Assembly (NCBI GenBank): GCA_947650365.1
Contig: CANTAL010000027.1
Coordinates: forward strand, 1,736,001-1,800,000
Source: Chamaelirium japonicum
Lineage: Eukaryota > Streptophyta > Magnoliopsida > Liliales > Melanthiaceae
Length of the DNA stretch: 64,000 nucleotides
Reading direction: 5' to 3'
Below the pieces are notes generated by a model. The model searched no databases. It was given only the letters and a program-made list of their open reading frames with translations, and was not told where the DNA came from. A program made the position numbers and the translations under genes. Below are positions 1 to 13,150 of this stretch, piece after piece (within the stretch, counting starts at the first letter, position 1; each line of letters starts with the position of its first letter).

Positions 1-3000
1 TTCGTATGATCCATTTAATTTCATTCGTACGATCCATTCTTACTCATTCGTACGATCCATTCAAATTCATACGTACAATCCATTCTAATTCATTCGTACG
101 ATCCATTCTAATTCGTTCGCACAATCTATTCTAATTCATTCGTACGATCCATTCTAATTCATTAGCACGATCTATTCTAATTCATTCGTACGATCCTTTC
201 TATTTCATTCGTACGATCCATTCTTACTCATTTGTACGATCCATTCTAATTCATTCGCACGAATGTATCCATTCTAATTCATTCATACGTTCCATTCTAA
301 TTCATTCGCACGATCCACTCTAATTCATTTACACGATCCATTCTAATTCATTCGTACGATCCATTCGAATTCATTCACATGATCCATTCTAATTCATTCA
401 TACGATCCATTCTAATTCATTCATACGATCCACTCTAATTCATTAGCACGAATGTATATATTCTAATTCATTCGTACGATCCATTCTAATTCATTCGCAC
501 GAATGTATCCATTCTAATTCATTCGTACGATCCATTCTAATTTATTCGCACGATCCATTCTAATTCATTCATACGATCTAGTCTAATTCATTCGTACGAT
601 CCATTCTAATTCATTCGTACGAATGTATCCATTCTAATTCATTCGTGCGATCCATTCTAATTCATTCGTACGATCCAATCGAATTCATTCGCACGATCCA
701 TTCTAATTCATTCGTACGATCCATTCTATTTCATTCGTACGATCCATTCTTACTCATTCTTACGATCCATTCTAATTCATTCGCATGAATGTATCCATTC
801 TAATTCATTCGTACGATCCATTCTAATTCATTCGCACGATCTATTCTAATTCATTCATACGATCCATTATAATTCATTCGTACGATCCATTCTAATTCAT
901 TCGCACGATCTATTCTAATTCATTCATACGATCCATTCTAATTCTTTCATACAATCCATTCTAATTCTTTCGCACGAATGTATGCATTCTAATTCATTCG
1001 TACGATCCACCCTAATTCCTTCGTATGGTCCATTCTAATTTATTTGCTTGAATGTATCTATTCTAATTCATTCGTATGATCCATTCGAATTCATTCATAC
1101 GATCCATTCTAATTCATTCATACGATCCATTCTAAGTCATTCGCACGAATATATCCATTCTAATTCATTCGTACGATCCATTCTAATTTATTCGCACAAT
1201 CTATTCTAATTCATTCGTACAATCCATTCTAATTCATTCACACGATCCATTTTAATTCATTTGTACGATCCATTCTAATTTATTCATACAATCCATTCTA
1301 ATTCTTTTGCATGAATGAATCCATTCTAATTCATTCGTACGATCCATTCTAATTCCTTCATACGATCCATTCTAATTCCTTCGTATGACCTATTCTAATT
1401 CCTTCGTTCGATCCATTCTAATTCATTCCCATGAATGTATCCATTCTAATTCATACGTACGACCCATTCTAATTCATTCACACGATCCAATCTAATTCAT
1501 TCATACGCCCATTCTAATTCATTCATACGATCCAATCTAATTCATTCATACGATCCATTCTAATTCATTCGCATGAATGTATCCATTCTAATTCATTCTA
1601 ATTCCTTCGTACGATCCATTCGTACGATACATTCTAATTCCTTCGCAAAAATGTATCCATTCTAATTCATTCGTACGATCCATTCTAATTCATTCGCACA
1701 ATCTATTCTAATTCATTCGTACGATCAATTCTAATTCATTAGCACGATCCATTCTAATTCATTCGTACGAACCATTCTATTTCATTCGTATGATCCATTC
1801 TTACTCATTCGTACGATCCATTCTAATTCATTCGCACGAATGTATCCATTCTAATTCATTCGTACGATCCATTCTAATTCATTCGCACGATCCATTCTAA
1901 TTCATTCATACGTTCCATTCTAATTCATTCGTATGATCCATTCTAATTTAGTTGCACGATCCATTCTAATTCATTCATATGATCCATTCTAATTCATTTA
2001 TACGATCCATTCTAATTCATTCGCACGAATGTATCCATTGTAATTAATTCGTACAATCCATTCTAATTCATTCGCACAATCTATTCTAATTCATTCGTAC
2101 GATCCATTCTAATTCATTAGCACGATCCATTATAATTAATTCGTACGATCCATTCTATTTCATTGGTACGATCCATTCTTACTCATTCGTACGATCCATT
2201 CTAATTCATTAGCAGGAATGTATCCATTCTAATTCATTCGTACGTTCCATTCTAATTCATTTGCACGATCCATTCTAATTCATTCATACGATCCATTCTA
2301 ATTCATTCGTACGATCCATTCTAATTAATTCCTACGATCTATTCTTACTCATTCGTACGATCCATTCTAATTCATTCGCACGAATGTATCCATTCTAATT
2401 CATTCGTACGATCCATTCTAATTCATTTGCATGATCCATTCTAATTCATTCATACGATCCATTCTAATTCATTCGCACGATCCATTCTAATCATTCATAC
2501 AATCCATTCTAATTCTATCGCACGAATGTATCCATTCTAATTCATTCGTGCGATCCACCCTAATTCCTTCGTATGATCTATTCTAAATCATTCGCACGAA
2601 TGTATCTATTCTAATTCATTCGTACGATCCATTCGAATTCATTCATACGATCCATTCTAATTCATTCATATGATCCATTCTAATTCATTCGCACGAATGT
2701 ATCCATTCTAATTCATTCGTACGATCCATTCTAATTCATTCGCACAATCGATTCTAATTCATTCGTGAGATCCATTCTTATTCATTCGCACGATCCATTC
2801 TAATTCATTTGTACGATCCATTCTAATTCATTCATATAATCTATTCTAATTCTTTTGCACGAATGTATCCATTCTAATTCATTTCTTATGATCCATTCTA
2901 ATTCCTTCGTACGATCCATTCTAATTCATACGTACGATCCATTCTAATTCAATCATACAATCCAATCTAATTCATTCATACGATCTATTCCAATTCATTC

Positions 3001-5229
3001 GCGCGAATGTATCCATTCTAATTCATTCGTACGATCCATTCTAATTTATTCACACAATCTATTCTAATTCATTCGTACGATCCATTCTAATTTATTAGCA
3101 CGATCCATTCTAATTCATTCGTACGATCCATTCTATTTCATTCGTACGATCCATTCTTACGATCCATTCTATTTCATTCGTACGATCTATTCTTACTTAT
3201 TCGTAAGATCCATTCTAATTCATTCGCACGAATGTATCCATTCTAATTCGTTCATACGTTCCATTCTAATTCATTCGCACGATCCATTCTAATTCATTCG
3301 TACGATCCATTCTAATTCATTCGTACGATCCATTCTAATTTATTCGCATGATCCATTCTAATTCATTCATACGATCCATTCTAATTCATTCATACGATCC
3401 ATTCTAATTCATTCGAACGAATGTATCCATTCTAATTCATTTGTACGATCCATTCTAATACATTCGCACAATCTATTCTAATTCATTCGTTCGATCCATT
3501 CTATTTCATTCGTACGATCCATTCTTACTCATTCGTACGATCCATTCTAATTCATTCGCACGAATGTATCCATTCTAATTCATTCATACGATCCATTCAA
3601 ATTCATTTGCACGATCCATTCTAATTCATTCATATGATCCATTCTAATTCATTCGTACGATCCATTCTAATTCATTCACACAATCTATTCTAATTCATTC
3701 GTACGATCCATTCTAATTCATTAGCACGATCCATTCTAATTCATTCGTACGGTCCATTCTATTTCATTCGTACGATCCATTCTTACTCATTCGTACGATC
3801 CATTCTAATTCATTCGCACGAATGTATCTATTCTAATTCATTCGAACGATCCATTCTAATTCATTTGCACGATCCATTCCAATTCATTCATACGATCCAT
3901 TCTAATTCATTCGTACGATCCATTCTAATTCATTCGCACGATCCATTCTAATTTATTCATACGATCCATTCTAATTCATTCATACAATCCATTCCAATTC
4001 TTTCACACGACTGTATCCATTCTAATTCATTTGTGTGCTCCACCCTAATTCCTTCGTATGGTCCATTCTAATTCATTCACACGAATGTATCCATTCTAAT
4101 TCATTCTTACGATCCATTCGAATTCATTCATACGATCTATTCTAATTCATTCATACGATCCATCCTAATTCATTCGCACGAATGTATCTATTCTAATTCA
4201 TTCGTATGATCCATTATAATTCATTCGCACAATCTATTCTAATTCATTCGTACGATCTATTCTAGTTCATTTGCAAAATCCATTCTAATTCATTTGCACG
4301 ATCCATTCTAATTCATTCATACAATCCATTCTAATTCTTTTGCACTAATGTATCCATTCTAATTCCTTCGTACGATCTATTCTAATTCCTTCGTACGATC
4401 CATTCTAATTCCTTCGTACGATCCATTCTATTTCATTCGTATGATCCATTCTAATTCCTTCATACGATCCATTCTAATTTATTCCCATGAATGTATCCAT
4501 TCTAATTCATACGTACGATCCATTCTAATTCATTCATACGATCCAATCTAATTCATTCATACGATCCATTCTAATTCATTCGCACGAATGTATCCATTCT
4601 AATTCATTCGTACGATCTATTCTAATTCATTCGCACAATCTATTCTAATTCATTCATACGATCCATTCTAATTCATTAGCACGGTCCATTCTAATTTATT
4701 CGTACGATCCATTCTATTTCATTCGTACGATCCATTCTAATTCATTCGTATGAATGTACCTATTCTAATTCATTCGTACGATCCATTCTAATTCATTCGC
4801 TGATCCATTCTAATTCATTCGTACGATCCATTCTAATTCATTCGTATGATCCATTCTAATTCATTCGCATGATCCATTCTAATTTATTCATACGATCCAT
4901 TCTAATTCATTCATACAATCCATTCTAATTTTTTCGCTCGAATGTATCCATTCTAATTCATTCGTAGGATCCACCCTAATTCCTTCATATGATCCATTCT
5001 AATTTATTCGCACGAATGTATCCATACGATCCATTCGAATTCATTCATACGATCCATTCTAATTTATTCATACGATCCATTCTAAATCATTCGTACGAAT
5101 GTATCCATTCTAATTTATTCGTACGAATGTATCCATTCTAATTCATTCGTACGATCCATTCCAATTCATTCGCACGATCCAATCTAATTCATTCGCACGA
5201 CCCATTCTAATTCATTCGTACGATCCATT
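1..5229 (+). repeat. Head-to-tail satellite, + orientation, with mixed monomer variants
   Basis: This is an uninterrupted run of 23-bp and 28-bp monomers, all in the + orientation. A marker joint in which the monomer end reads GATCCACCCTAATTCC, in place of GATCCATTCTAATTC, appears near 1,007, 2,555, 4,040 and 4,971. It gives an irregular higher-order spacing of about 0.9-1.55 kb. Most of this stretch, from about 700, reappears 7.1 kb downstream. I see no gene or non-repeat sequence. Confidence 0.95.
5088..5101. repeat. 14-bp perfect palindrome in a 28-bp monomer
   Basis: CATTCGTACGAATG is its own reverse complement. Most 28-bp units have CATTCGCACGAATG, a dyad with 6-bp arms and a 2-bp centre. 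Here the centre is TA, which makes the dyad complete. A 12-bp relative, ATTCGTACGAAT, follows near 5,117. Confidence 0.92.
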
Positions 5230-5300
5230 CTATTTCATTCGTACGATCTATTCTTACTCATTCGTACGATCCATTCTAATTCATTCGCATGAATGTATCC
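5227..5300 (+). repeat. Representative marker triad: CTATTTC monomer, CTTACTC monomer, 28-bp monomer
   Basis: Three successive units form a recurrent block. The first (5,227-5,249) has CTATTTC in place of CTAATTC. The second (5,250-5,272) has CTTACTC. The third (5,273-5,300) is a 28-bp unit. The same trio recurs dozens of times, usually after a CATTAGCACG unit and a consensus unit, and it also appears inverted in the reverse-strand blocks (near 38,700 for example). It serves as a phase marker of the higher-order repeat. Because the first two units lack the in-frame TAA of the standard monomer, most of the longer open frames in the window run through this trio. Confidence 0.9.
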
Positions 5301-6530
5301 ATTCTAATTCATTCGTACGATCCATTCTAATTCATTCGCACGATCTATTCTAATTCATTCATACGATCCATTCTAATTCATTCGTACGATCCATTCTAAT
5401 TCATTCGCACGATCCATTCTAATTCATTCATACGATCCATTCTAATTCATTCATACAATCCATTCTAATTCTTTCGCACGAATTTATCCATTCTAATTCA
5501 TTCGTACGATCCACCCTAATTCCTTCGTATGATCCATTCTAATTCATTCGCATGAATGTATCCATTCTAATTCATTCGTAAGATCCATTCAAATTCTTTT
5601 ATACGATCCATTCTAATTCATTCATACGATCTATTCTAATTCATTCACACGAATGTATCCATTCTAATTCATTCGTTCGATCTATTCTAATTCATTCGCA
5701 CAATCTATTCTAATTCATTCATACGATCCATTCTAATTCATTCGCACGATCCATTCTAATTCATTTGTACTATCCATTCTAATTCATTCATACAATCCAT
5801 TCTAATTCTTTTGTACGAATGTATCCATTCTAATTCATTCGTACGATCCATTCTAATTCCTTGATACGATCCATTCTAATTCCTTCGTATGATCCATTCT
5901 AATTCCTTCGTTCGACCCATTCTAAGTCATTCTCATGAATGTATCCATTCTAATTCATACATACAATCCATTCTAATTCATTCATACGATCCAATCTAAT
6001 TCATTCATACGATCCATTCTAATTCATTCGCATGAATATATCCATTCTAATTCATTATAATTCCTTCGTACGATCCATTCTAATTCCATTGCACGAATGT
6101 ATCCATTCTAATTCATTCGTACGATTCATTCTAATTCATTCGCACAATCTATTCTAATTCATTCATACGATCCATTCTAATTCATTAGCACGATCGATTC
6201 TAATTCATTCGTACGATCCATTCGAATTCATTCATACGATCTATTCTAATTCATTCATACGATCCATTCTAATTCATTCGCACGAATGTATCTATTCTAA
6301 TTCATTCGTATGATCCATTCTAATTCATTCGCACAATCTATTCTAATTCATTCGTACGATCTATTCTAATTCATTTGCACGATCCATTCTAATTCATTTG
6401 CACGATCCATTCTAATTCATTCATACAATCCATTCTAATTCTTTTGCACTAATGTATCCATTCAAATTCCTTCGTACGATCTATTCTAATTCCTTCGTAC
6501 GATCCATTCTAATTCATTCGTACGATCCAT
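5230..6530 (+). repeat. 1.3-kb tandem higher-order unit, copy A
   Basis: Variant order from about 5,230 repeats from about 6,531 with an offset of 1,302 bp, drifting to 1,299 bp further on. Diagnostic shared units are CGCATGAATG (5,287 and 6,589), the CCTTGATACG unit (about 5,863 and 7,164) and AATTCCATTGCACG (about 6,082 and 7,380). The last 300 bp or so, from about 6,210, instead resembles 4,110-4,400 (offset 2,104), so this unit is itself a junction of two older higher-order types. Confidence 0.82.
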
Positions 6531-7830
6531 TCTATTTCATTCATACGATCTATTCTTACTCATTCGTACGATCCATTCTAATTCATTCGCATGAATGTAT
6601 CCATTCTAATTCATTCGTACGATCCATTCAAATTCATTCGCACGATCTATTCTAATTCATTCATACGATCCATTCTAATTCATTCGTACGATCCATTCTA
6701 ATTCATTCGCACGATCCATTCTAATTCATTCATACGATCCATTCTAATTCATTCATACAATCCATTCTAATTCTTTCGCACGAATTTATCCATTCTAATT
6801 CATCCGTACGATCCACCCTAATTCCTTCGTATGATCCATTCTAATTCATTCGCATGAATGTATCCATTCTAATTCATTCGTAAGATCCATTCGAAGTCTT
6901 TTATACGATCCATTCTAATTCATTCATACGATCTATTCTAATTCATTCACACGAATGTATCCATTCTAATTCATTCGTACGATCTATTCTAATTCATTCG
7001 CACAATCTATTCTAATTCATTCATACGATCCATTCTAATTCATTCGCACAATCCATTCTAATTCATTTGTACTATCCATTCTAATTCATTCATACAATCC
7101 ATTCTAATTCTTTTGTACGAATGTATCCATTCTAATTCATTCGTACGATCCATTCTAATTCCTTGATACGATCCATTCTAATGCCTTCGTATGATCCATT
7201 CTAATTCCTTCGTTCGACCCATTCTAATTCATTCTCATGAATGTATCCATTCTAATTCATACATACAATCCATTCTAATTCATTCATACGATCCAATCTA
7301 ATTCATTCATACGATCCATTCTAATTCATTCGCACGAATATATCCATTCTAATTCAGTATAATTCCTTCGTACGATCCATAATTCCATTGCACGAATGTA
7401 TCCATTCTAATTCATTCGTACGATTCATTCTAATTCATTCGCACAATCTATTCTAATTCATTCATACGATCAATTCTAATTCATTAGCACGATCGATTCT
7501 AATTCATTCGTACGATGCATTCGAATTCATTCATACGATCTATTCTAATTCATTCATACGATCCATTCTAATTCATTCGCACAAATGTATCTATTCTAAT
7601 TCATTCGTATGATCCATTCTAATTCATTCGCACAATCTATTCTAATTCATTCGTACGATCTATTCTAATTCATTTGCACGATCCATTCTAATTCATTTGC
7701 ACGATCCATTCTAATTCATTCATACAATCCATTCTAATTCTTTTGCACTAATGTATCCATTCAAATTCCTTCGTACGATCTATTCTAATTCCTTCGTACG
7801 ATCCATTCTAATTCATTCGTACGATCCATT
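6531..7830 (+). repeat. 1.3-kb tandem higher-order unit, copy B
   Basis: This is the second copy of the unit at 5,230-6,530, with only scattered substitutions. Near 7,378 a monomer is shortened (CGATCCATAATTCC), which accounts for the small change of offset. The following DNA from 7,805 begins the second copy of the larger 7.1-kb segment, so the 1.3-kb doubling lies at the joint of the larger duplication. Confidence 0.82.
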
Positions 7831-10800
7831 CTATTTCATTCGTACGATCTATTCTTACTCATTCGTACGATCCATTCTAATTCATTCGCATGAATGTATC
7901 CATTCTAATTCATTCGTACAATCCATTCTAATTCATTCGCACGATCTATTCTAATTCATTCATACGATCCATTATAACTCATTCGTACGATCCATTCTAA
8001 TTCATTCGCACGAACTATTCTAATTCATTCATACGATCCATTCTAATTCTTTCATACAATCCATTCTAATTCTTTCGCACGAATGTATCCATTCTAATTC
8101 ATTCGTACGATCCACCCTAATTCCTTCGTATGGTCCATTCTAATTTATTTGCATGAATGTATCTATTCTAATTCATTCGTACGATCCATTCGAATTCATT
8201 CATACGATCCATTCTAATTCATTCATACGATCCATTCTAAGTCATTCGCACGAATATATCCATTCTAATTCATTCGTACGATCCATTCTAATTTATTCGC
8301 ACAATCTATTCTAATTCATTCGTACAATCCATTCTAATTCATTCGCACGATCCATTCTAATTCATTTGTACAATCCATTCTAATTTATTCATACAATCCA
8401 TTCTAATTCTTTTGCATGAATGAATGCATTCCAATTCATTCGTACGATCCATTCTAATTCCTTCATACGATCCATTCTAATTCCTTCGTATGACCTATTC
8501 TAATTCCTTCGTTCGATCCATTCTAATTCATTCCCATGAATGTATCCATTCTAATTCATACGTACGACCCATTCTAATTCATTCATACGATCCAATCTAA
8601 TTCATTCATACGCCCATTCTAATTCATTCATACGATCCAATCTAATTCATTCATACGATCCATTCTAATTCATTCGCACGAATGTATCCATTCTAATTCA
8701 TTCTAATTCCTTCGTACGATCCATTCGTACGATACATTCTAATTCCTTCGCACGAATGTATCCATTCTAATTCATTCGTACGATCCATTCTAATTCATTC
8801 GCACAATCTATTCTAATTCATTCGTACGATCCATTCTAATTCATTAGCACGATCCATTCTATTTCATTCGTACGATCCATTCTTACTCATTCGTACGATC
8901 CATTCTAATTCATTCGCACGAATATATCCATTCTAATTCATTCGTACGATCCATTCTAATTCATTCGCACGATCCATTCTAATTCATTCATACGTTCCAT
9001 TCTAATTCATACGTATGATTCATTCTAATTCATTTGCACGATCCATTCTAATTCATTCATATGATCCATTCTAATTCATTTATACGATCCATTCTAATTC
9101 ATTCGCATGAATGTATCCATTATAATTCATTCGTACAATCCATTCTAATTCATTCGCACAATCTATTCTAATTCATTCGTACGATCAATTCTAATTCATT
9201 AGCATGATCCATTATAATTAATTCGTACGATCCATTCTATTTCATTGGTACGATCCATTCTTACTCATTCGTACGGTCCATTCTAATTCATTCACAGGAA
9301 TGTATCCATTCTAATTCATTCGTACGTTCCATTCTAATTCATTTGCACGATCCATTCTAATTCATTCATACGATCCATTCTAATTTATTCGTACGATCCA
9401 TTGTAATTAATTCCTACGATCTATTCTTACTCATTCGTACGATCCATTCTAATTCATTCGCACGAATGTATCCATTCTAATTCATTCGTACGATCCATTC
9501 TAATTCATTTGCACGATCCATTCTAATTCATTCATAAGATCCATTCTAATTCATTCGCACGATCCATTCTAATTCATTCATACAATCCATTCTAATTCTT
9601 TCGCACGAATGTATCCATTCTAATTCATTCATGCGATTCACCGTAATTCCTTCGTATGATCTATTCTAAATCATTCGCACGAATGTATCTATTCTAATTC
9701 ATTCGTACGAACCATTCGAATTCATTCATACGATCCATTCTAATTCATTCATATGATCCATTCTAATTCATTCGCACGAATGTATCCATTCTAATTCATT
9801 CGTACGATTCATTCTAATTCATTCGCACAATCGATTCTAATTCATTCGTACGATCCATTCTTATTCATTCGCACGATCCATTCTAATTCATTTGTACGAT
9901 CCATTCTAATTCATTCATATAATCTATTCTAATTCTTTTGCACAAATGTATCCATTCTAATTCATTCGTACGATCCATTCTAATTCCTTCGTACAATCCA
10001 TTCTAATTCATTCCCATGAATGTATCCATTCTAATTCATGCGTACGATCCATTCTAATTCAATCATACGATCCAATCTAATTCATTCATACGATCTATTC
10101 CAATTCATTCGCACGAATGCATCCATTCTAATTCATCGTACGGTCCATTCTAATTCATTCACACAATATATTCTAATTCATTCGTACGATCCATTCTAAT
10201 TTATTAGCACGATCCATTCTAATTCATTCGTACGATCCATTCTATTTCATTCGTATGATCCATTCTTACGATCCATTCTATTTCATTCGTACGATCCATT
10301 CTTACTTATTCGTACGATCCTTCTAATTCATTCGCACGAATGTATCCATTCTAATTCGTTCATACGTTCCATTCTAATTCATTCGCACGATCCATTCTAA
10401 TTCATTCGTACGATCCATTCTAATTCATTCGTACGATCCATTCTAATTCATTCGCATGATCCATTCTAATTCATTCATACGATCCATTCTAATTCATTCA
10501 TACGATCCATTCAAATTCATTCGCACGAATGTATCCATTCTAATTCATTTGTACGATCCATTCTAATACATTCGCACAATCTATTCTAATTCATTCATAC
10601 GATCCATTCTATTTCATTCGTACGATCCATTCTTACTCATTCGTACGATCTATTATAATTCATTCGCACGAATGTATCCATTCTAATTCATTCATACGAT
10701 CCATTCTAATTCATTTGCACGATCCATTCTAATTCATTCATACGATCCATTCTAATTCATTCGTACGATCCATTCTAATTCATTCACACAATCTATTCTA

Positions 10801-13150
10801 ATTCATTCGTACGATCCATTCTAATTCATTAGCACGATCCATTCTAATTCATTCGTACGGTCCATTCTATTTCATTCCTACGATCCATTCTTACTCATTC
10901 GTACGATCCATTCTAATTCATTCGCACGAATGTATCTATTCTAATTCATTCGAATGATCCATTCTAATTCATTCGCACGATCCATTCCAATTCATTCATA
11001 CGATCCATTCTAATTCATTCGCACGATCCATTCTAATTCATTCGCACGATCCATTCTAATTCATTCATACGATCCATTCTAATTCATTCATACAATCCAT
11101 TCCAATTCTTTCGCACGACTGTATCCATTCTAATTCATTTGTGCGCTCCACCCTAATTCCTTCGTATGATCCATTCTAATTCATTCAAACGAATGTATCC
11201 ATTCTAATTCATTCGTACGATCCATTCGAATTCATTCATACGATCTATTCTAATTCATTCATATGATCCATTCTAATTCATTCGCACGAATGTATCTATT
11301 CTAATTCATTCGTATGATCCATTCTAATTCATTCGCACAATCTATTCTAATTCATTCGTTCGATCTATTCTAATTCATTTGCACGATCCATTCTAATTCA
11401 TTCATACAATCCATTCTAATACTTTTGCACTAATGTATCCATTCTAATTCCTTCGTACGATCTATTCTAATTCCTTCGTACGATCCATTCTAATTCCTTC
11501 GTACGATCCATTCTATTTCATTCGTATGATCCATTCTAATTCCTTCGTACGATCCATTCTAATTTATTCCCATGAATGTATCCATTCTAATTCATACGTA
11601 CGATCCATTCTAATTCATTCATACGATCCAATCTAATTCATTCATACGATCCATTCTAATTCATTCGCACGAATGTATCCATTCTAATTCATTCGTACGA
11701 TCTATTCTAATTCATTCGCACAATCTATTCTAATTCATTCGTACGATCCATTCTAATTCATTAGCACGGTCCATTCTAATTCATTCGTAAGATCCATTCT
11801 ATTTCATTCGTACGATCCATTCTTACTCATTCGTACGATCCATTCTAATTCATTCGTACGATCCATTCTAATTCATTCGCACGATCCATTCTAATTCATT
11901 CGTACGATCCATTCTAATTCATTCGCATGATCCATTCTAATTCATTCATTTGATCCACCCTAATTCCTTCATATGATCCATTTTAATTCATTCGCACGAA
12001 TGTATCCATTCTAATTCATTCGTATGATCCATTCGAATTCATTCATACGATCCATTCTAATTTATTCATACGATCCATTCTAAATCATTCGTACGAATGT
12101 ATCCATTCTAATTTATTCGTACGAATGTATCCATTCTAATTCATTCGTACGATCCATTCTAATTCATTCGCACGATCCAATCTAATTCATTCGCACAATC
12201 CATTCTATTTCATTCGTACGATCTATTCTTACTCATTCGTATGATCCATTCTAATTCATTCGCACGAATGTATCCAGTCTAATTCATTCGTACGATCCAT
12301 TCTAATTCATTTGCACGATCTATTCTAATTCATTCATACGATCCATTCTAATTCATTCGTACGATCCATTCTAATTCATTCGCACGATCCATTCTAATTC
12401 ATTCATACGATCCATTCTAATTCATTCATACAATCCATTCTAATTCTTTCGCACAAATTTATCCATTCTAATTCATTCGTACGATCCACCCTAATTCCTT
12501 CGTATGATCCATTCTAATTCATTCGCATGAATGTATCCGTTCTAATTCATTCGTAAGATCCATTCGAATTCTTTCATACGATCCATTCTAATTCATTCAT
12601 ACGATCCATTCTAATTCATTCACACGAATGTATCCATTCTAATTCATTCATACGATCTATTCTAATTCATTCGCACAATCTCTTCTAATTCATTCATACG
12701 ATCCATTCTAATTCATTCGCACGATCCATTCTAATTCATTTGTACGATCCATTCTAATTCATTCATACAATCCATTCTAATTCTTTTGTACGAATGTATC
12801 CATTCTAATTCATTCGTACGATTCATTCTAATTCCTTGATACGATCCATTCTAATTCCTTCGTATGATCCATCCTAATTCCTTCGTTCGACCCATTCTAA
12901 TTCAGTCTCATGAATGTATCCATTCTAATTCATACATACAATCCATTCTAATTCATTCATACGATCCAATCTAATTCATTCATACGATCCATTCTAATTC
13001 ATTCGCACGAATGTATCTATTCTAATTCATTATAATTCCTTCGTACAATCCATTCGTACGATCCATTCTAATTCCATCGCACGAATGTATCCATTCGAAT
13101 TCATTCGTCCGATTCATTCTAATTTATTCGCACAATCTATTCTAATTCAT
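7805..13150 (+). repeat. Segmental duplication of about 7.1-kb offset, copy 2
   Basis: This is the partner of 700-6,170. Variant order is conserved through marker joints near 8,112, 9,638 (decayed to TCACCG), 11,148, 11,955 and 12,486. The second copy has lost about 130 bp around 11,850-11,950, where a joint reading CATTCATTTGATCCACCC appears. Its last 370 bp also forms the left end of the next, 5.15-kb duplication, so successive duplications overlap. All monomers are in the + orientation and no gene is present. Confidence 0.8.

Larger units (their letters stand above)
700..6170 (+). repeat. Segmental duplication of about 7.1-kb offset, copy 1
   Basis: The order of rare monomer variants here matches 7,805-13,150. 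Examples are the CATTAT monomer at 865 and 7,970, the CTTTTGCATGAATGAAT unit near 1,311 and 8,416, and the ACGACTGTATCC unit near 4,008 and 11,116. The offset is 7,105 bp at the left end and about 7,108 near 4 kb. It falls to about 6,975 beyond 5.2 kb, because roughly 130 bp present near 4.8-4.95 kb is missing from the second copy. Boundaries are estimated by eye to about one or two monomers. Confidence 0.8.

Noticed and set aside
6452-6655. Open frame of 67 codons with a repeated Ser-Phe-Val-Arg-Ser and Ile-His-Ser peptide; similar frames near 7,751, 14,552, 17,179, 19,693, 22,343, 29,449, 33,946, 62,670 and on the reverse strand at 40,365-40,658
   Set aside because: Each lies wholly in the satellite. 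Its peptide repeats every 23 residues as three monomers would give, it has no ribosome-site or splice context, and it moves with duplication offsets. The 62,670 frame even crosses a strand switch.
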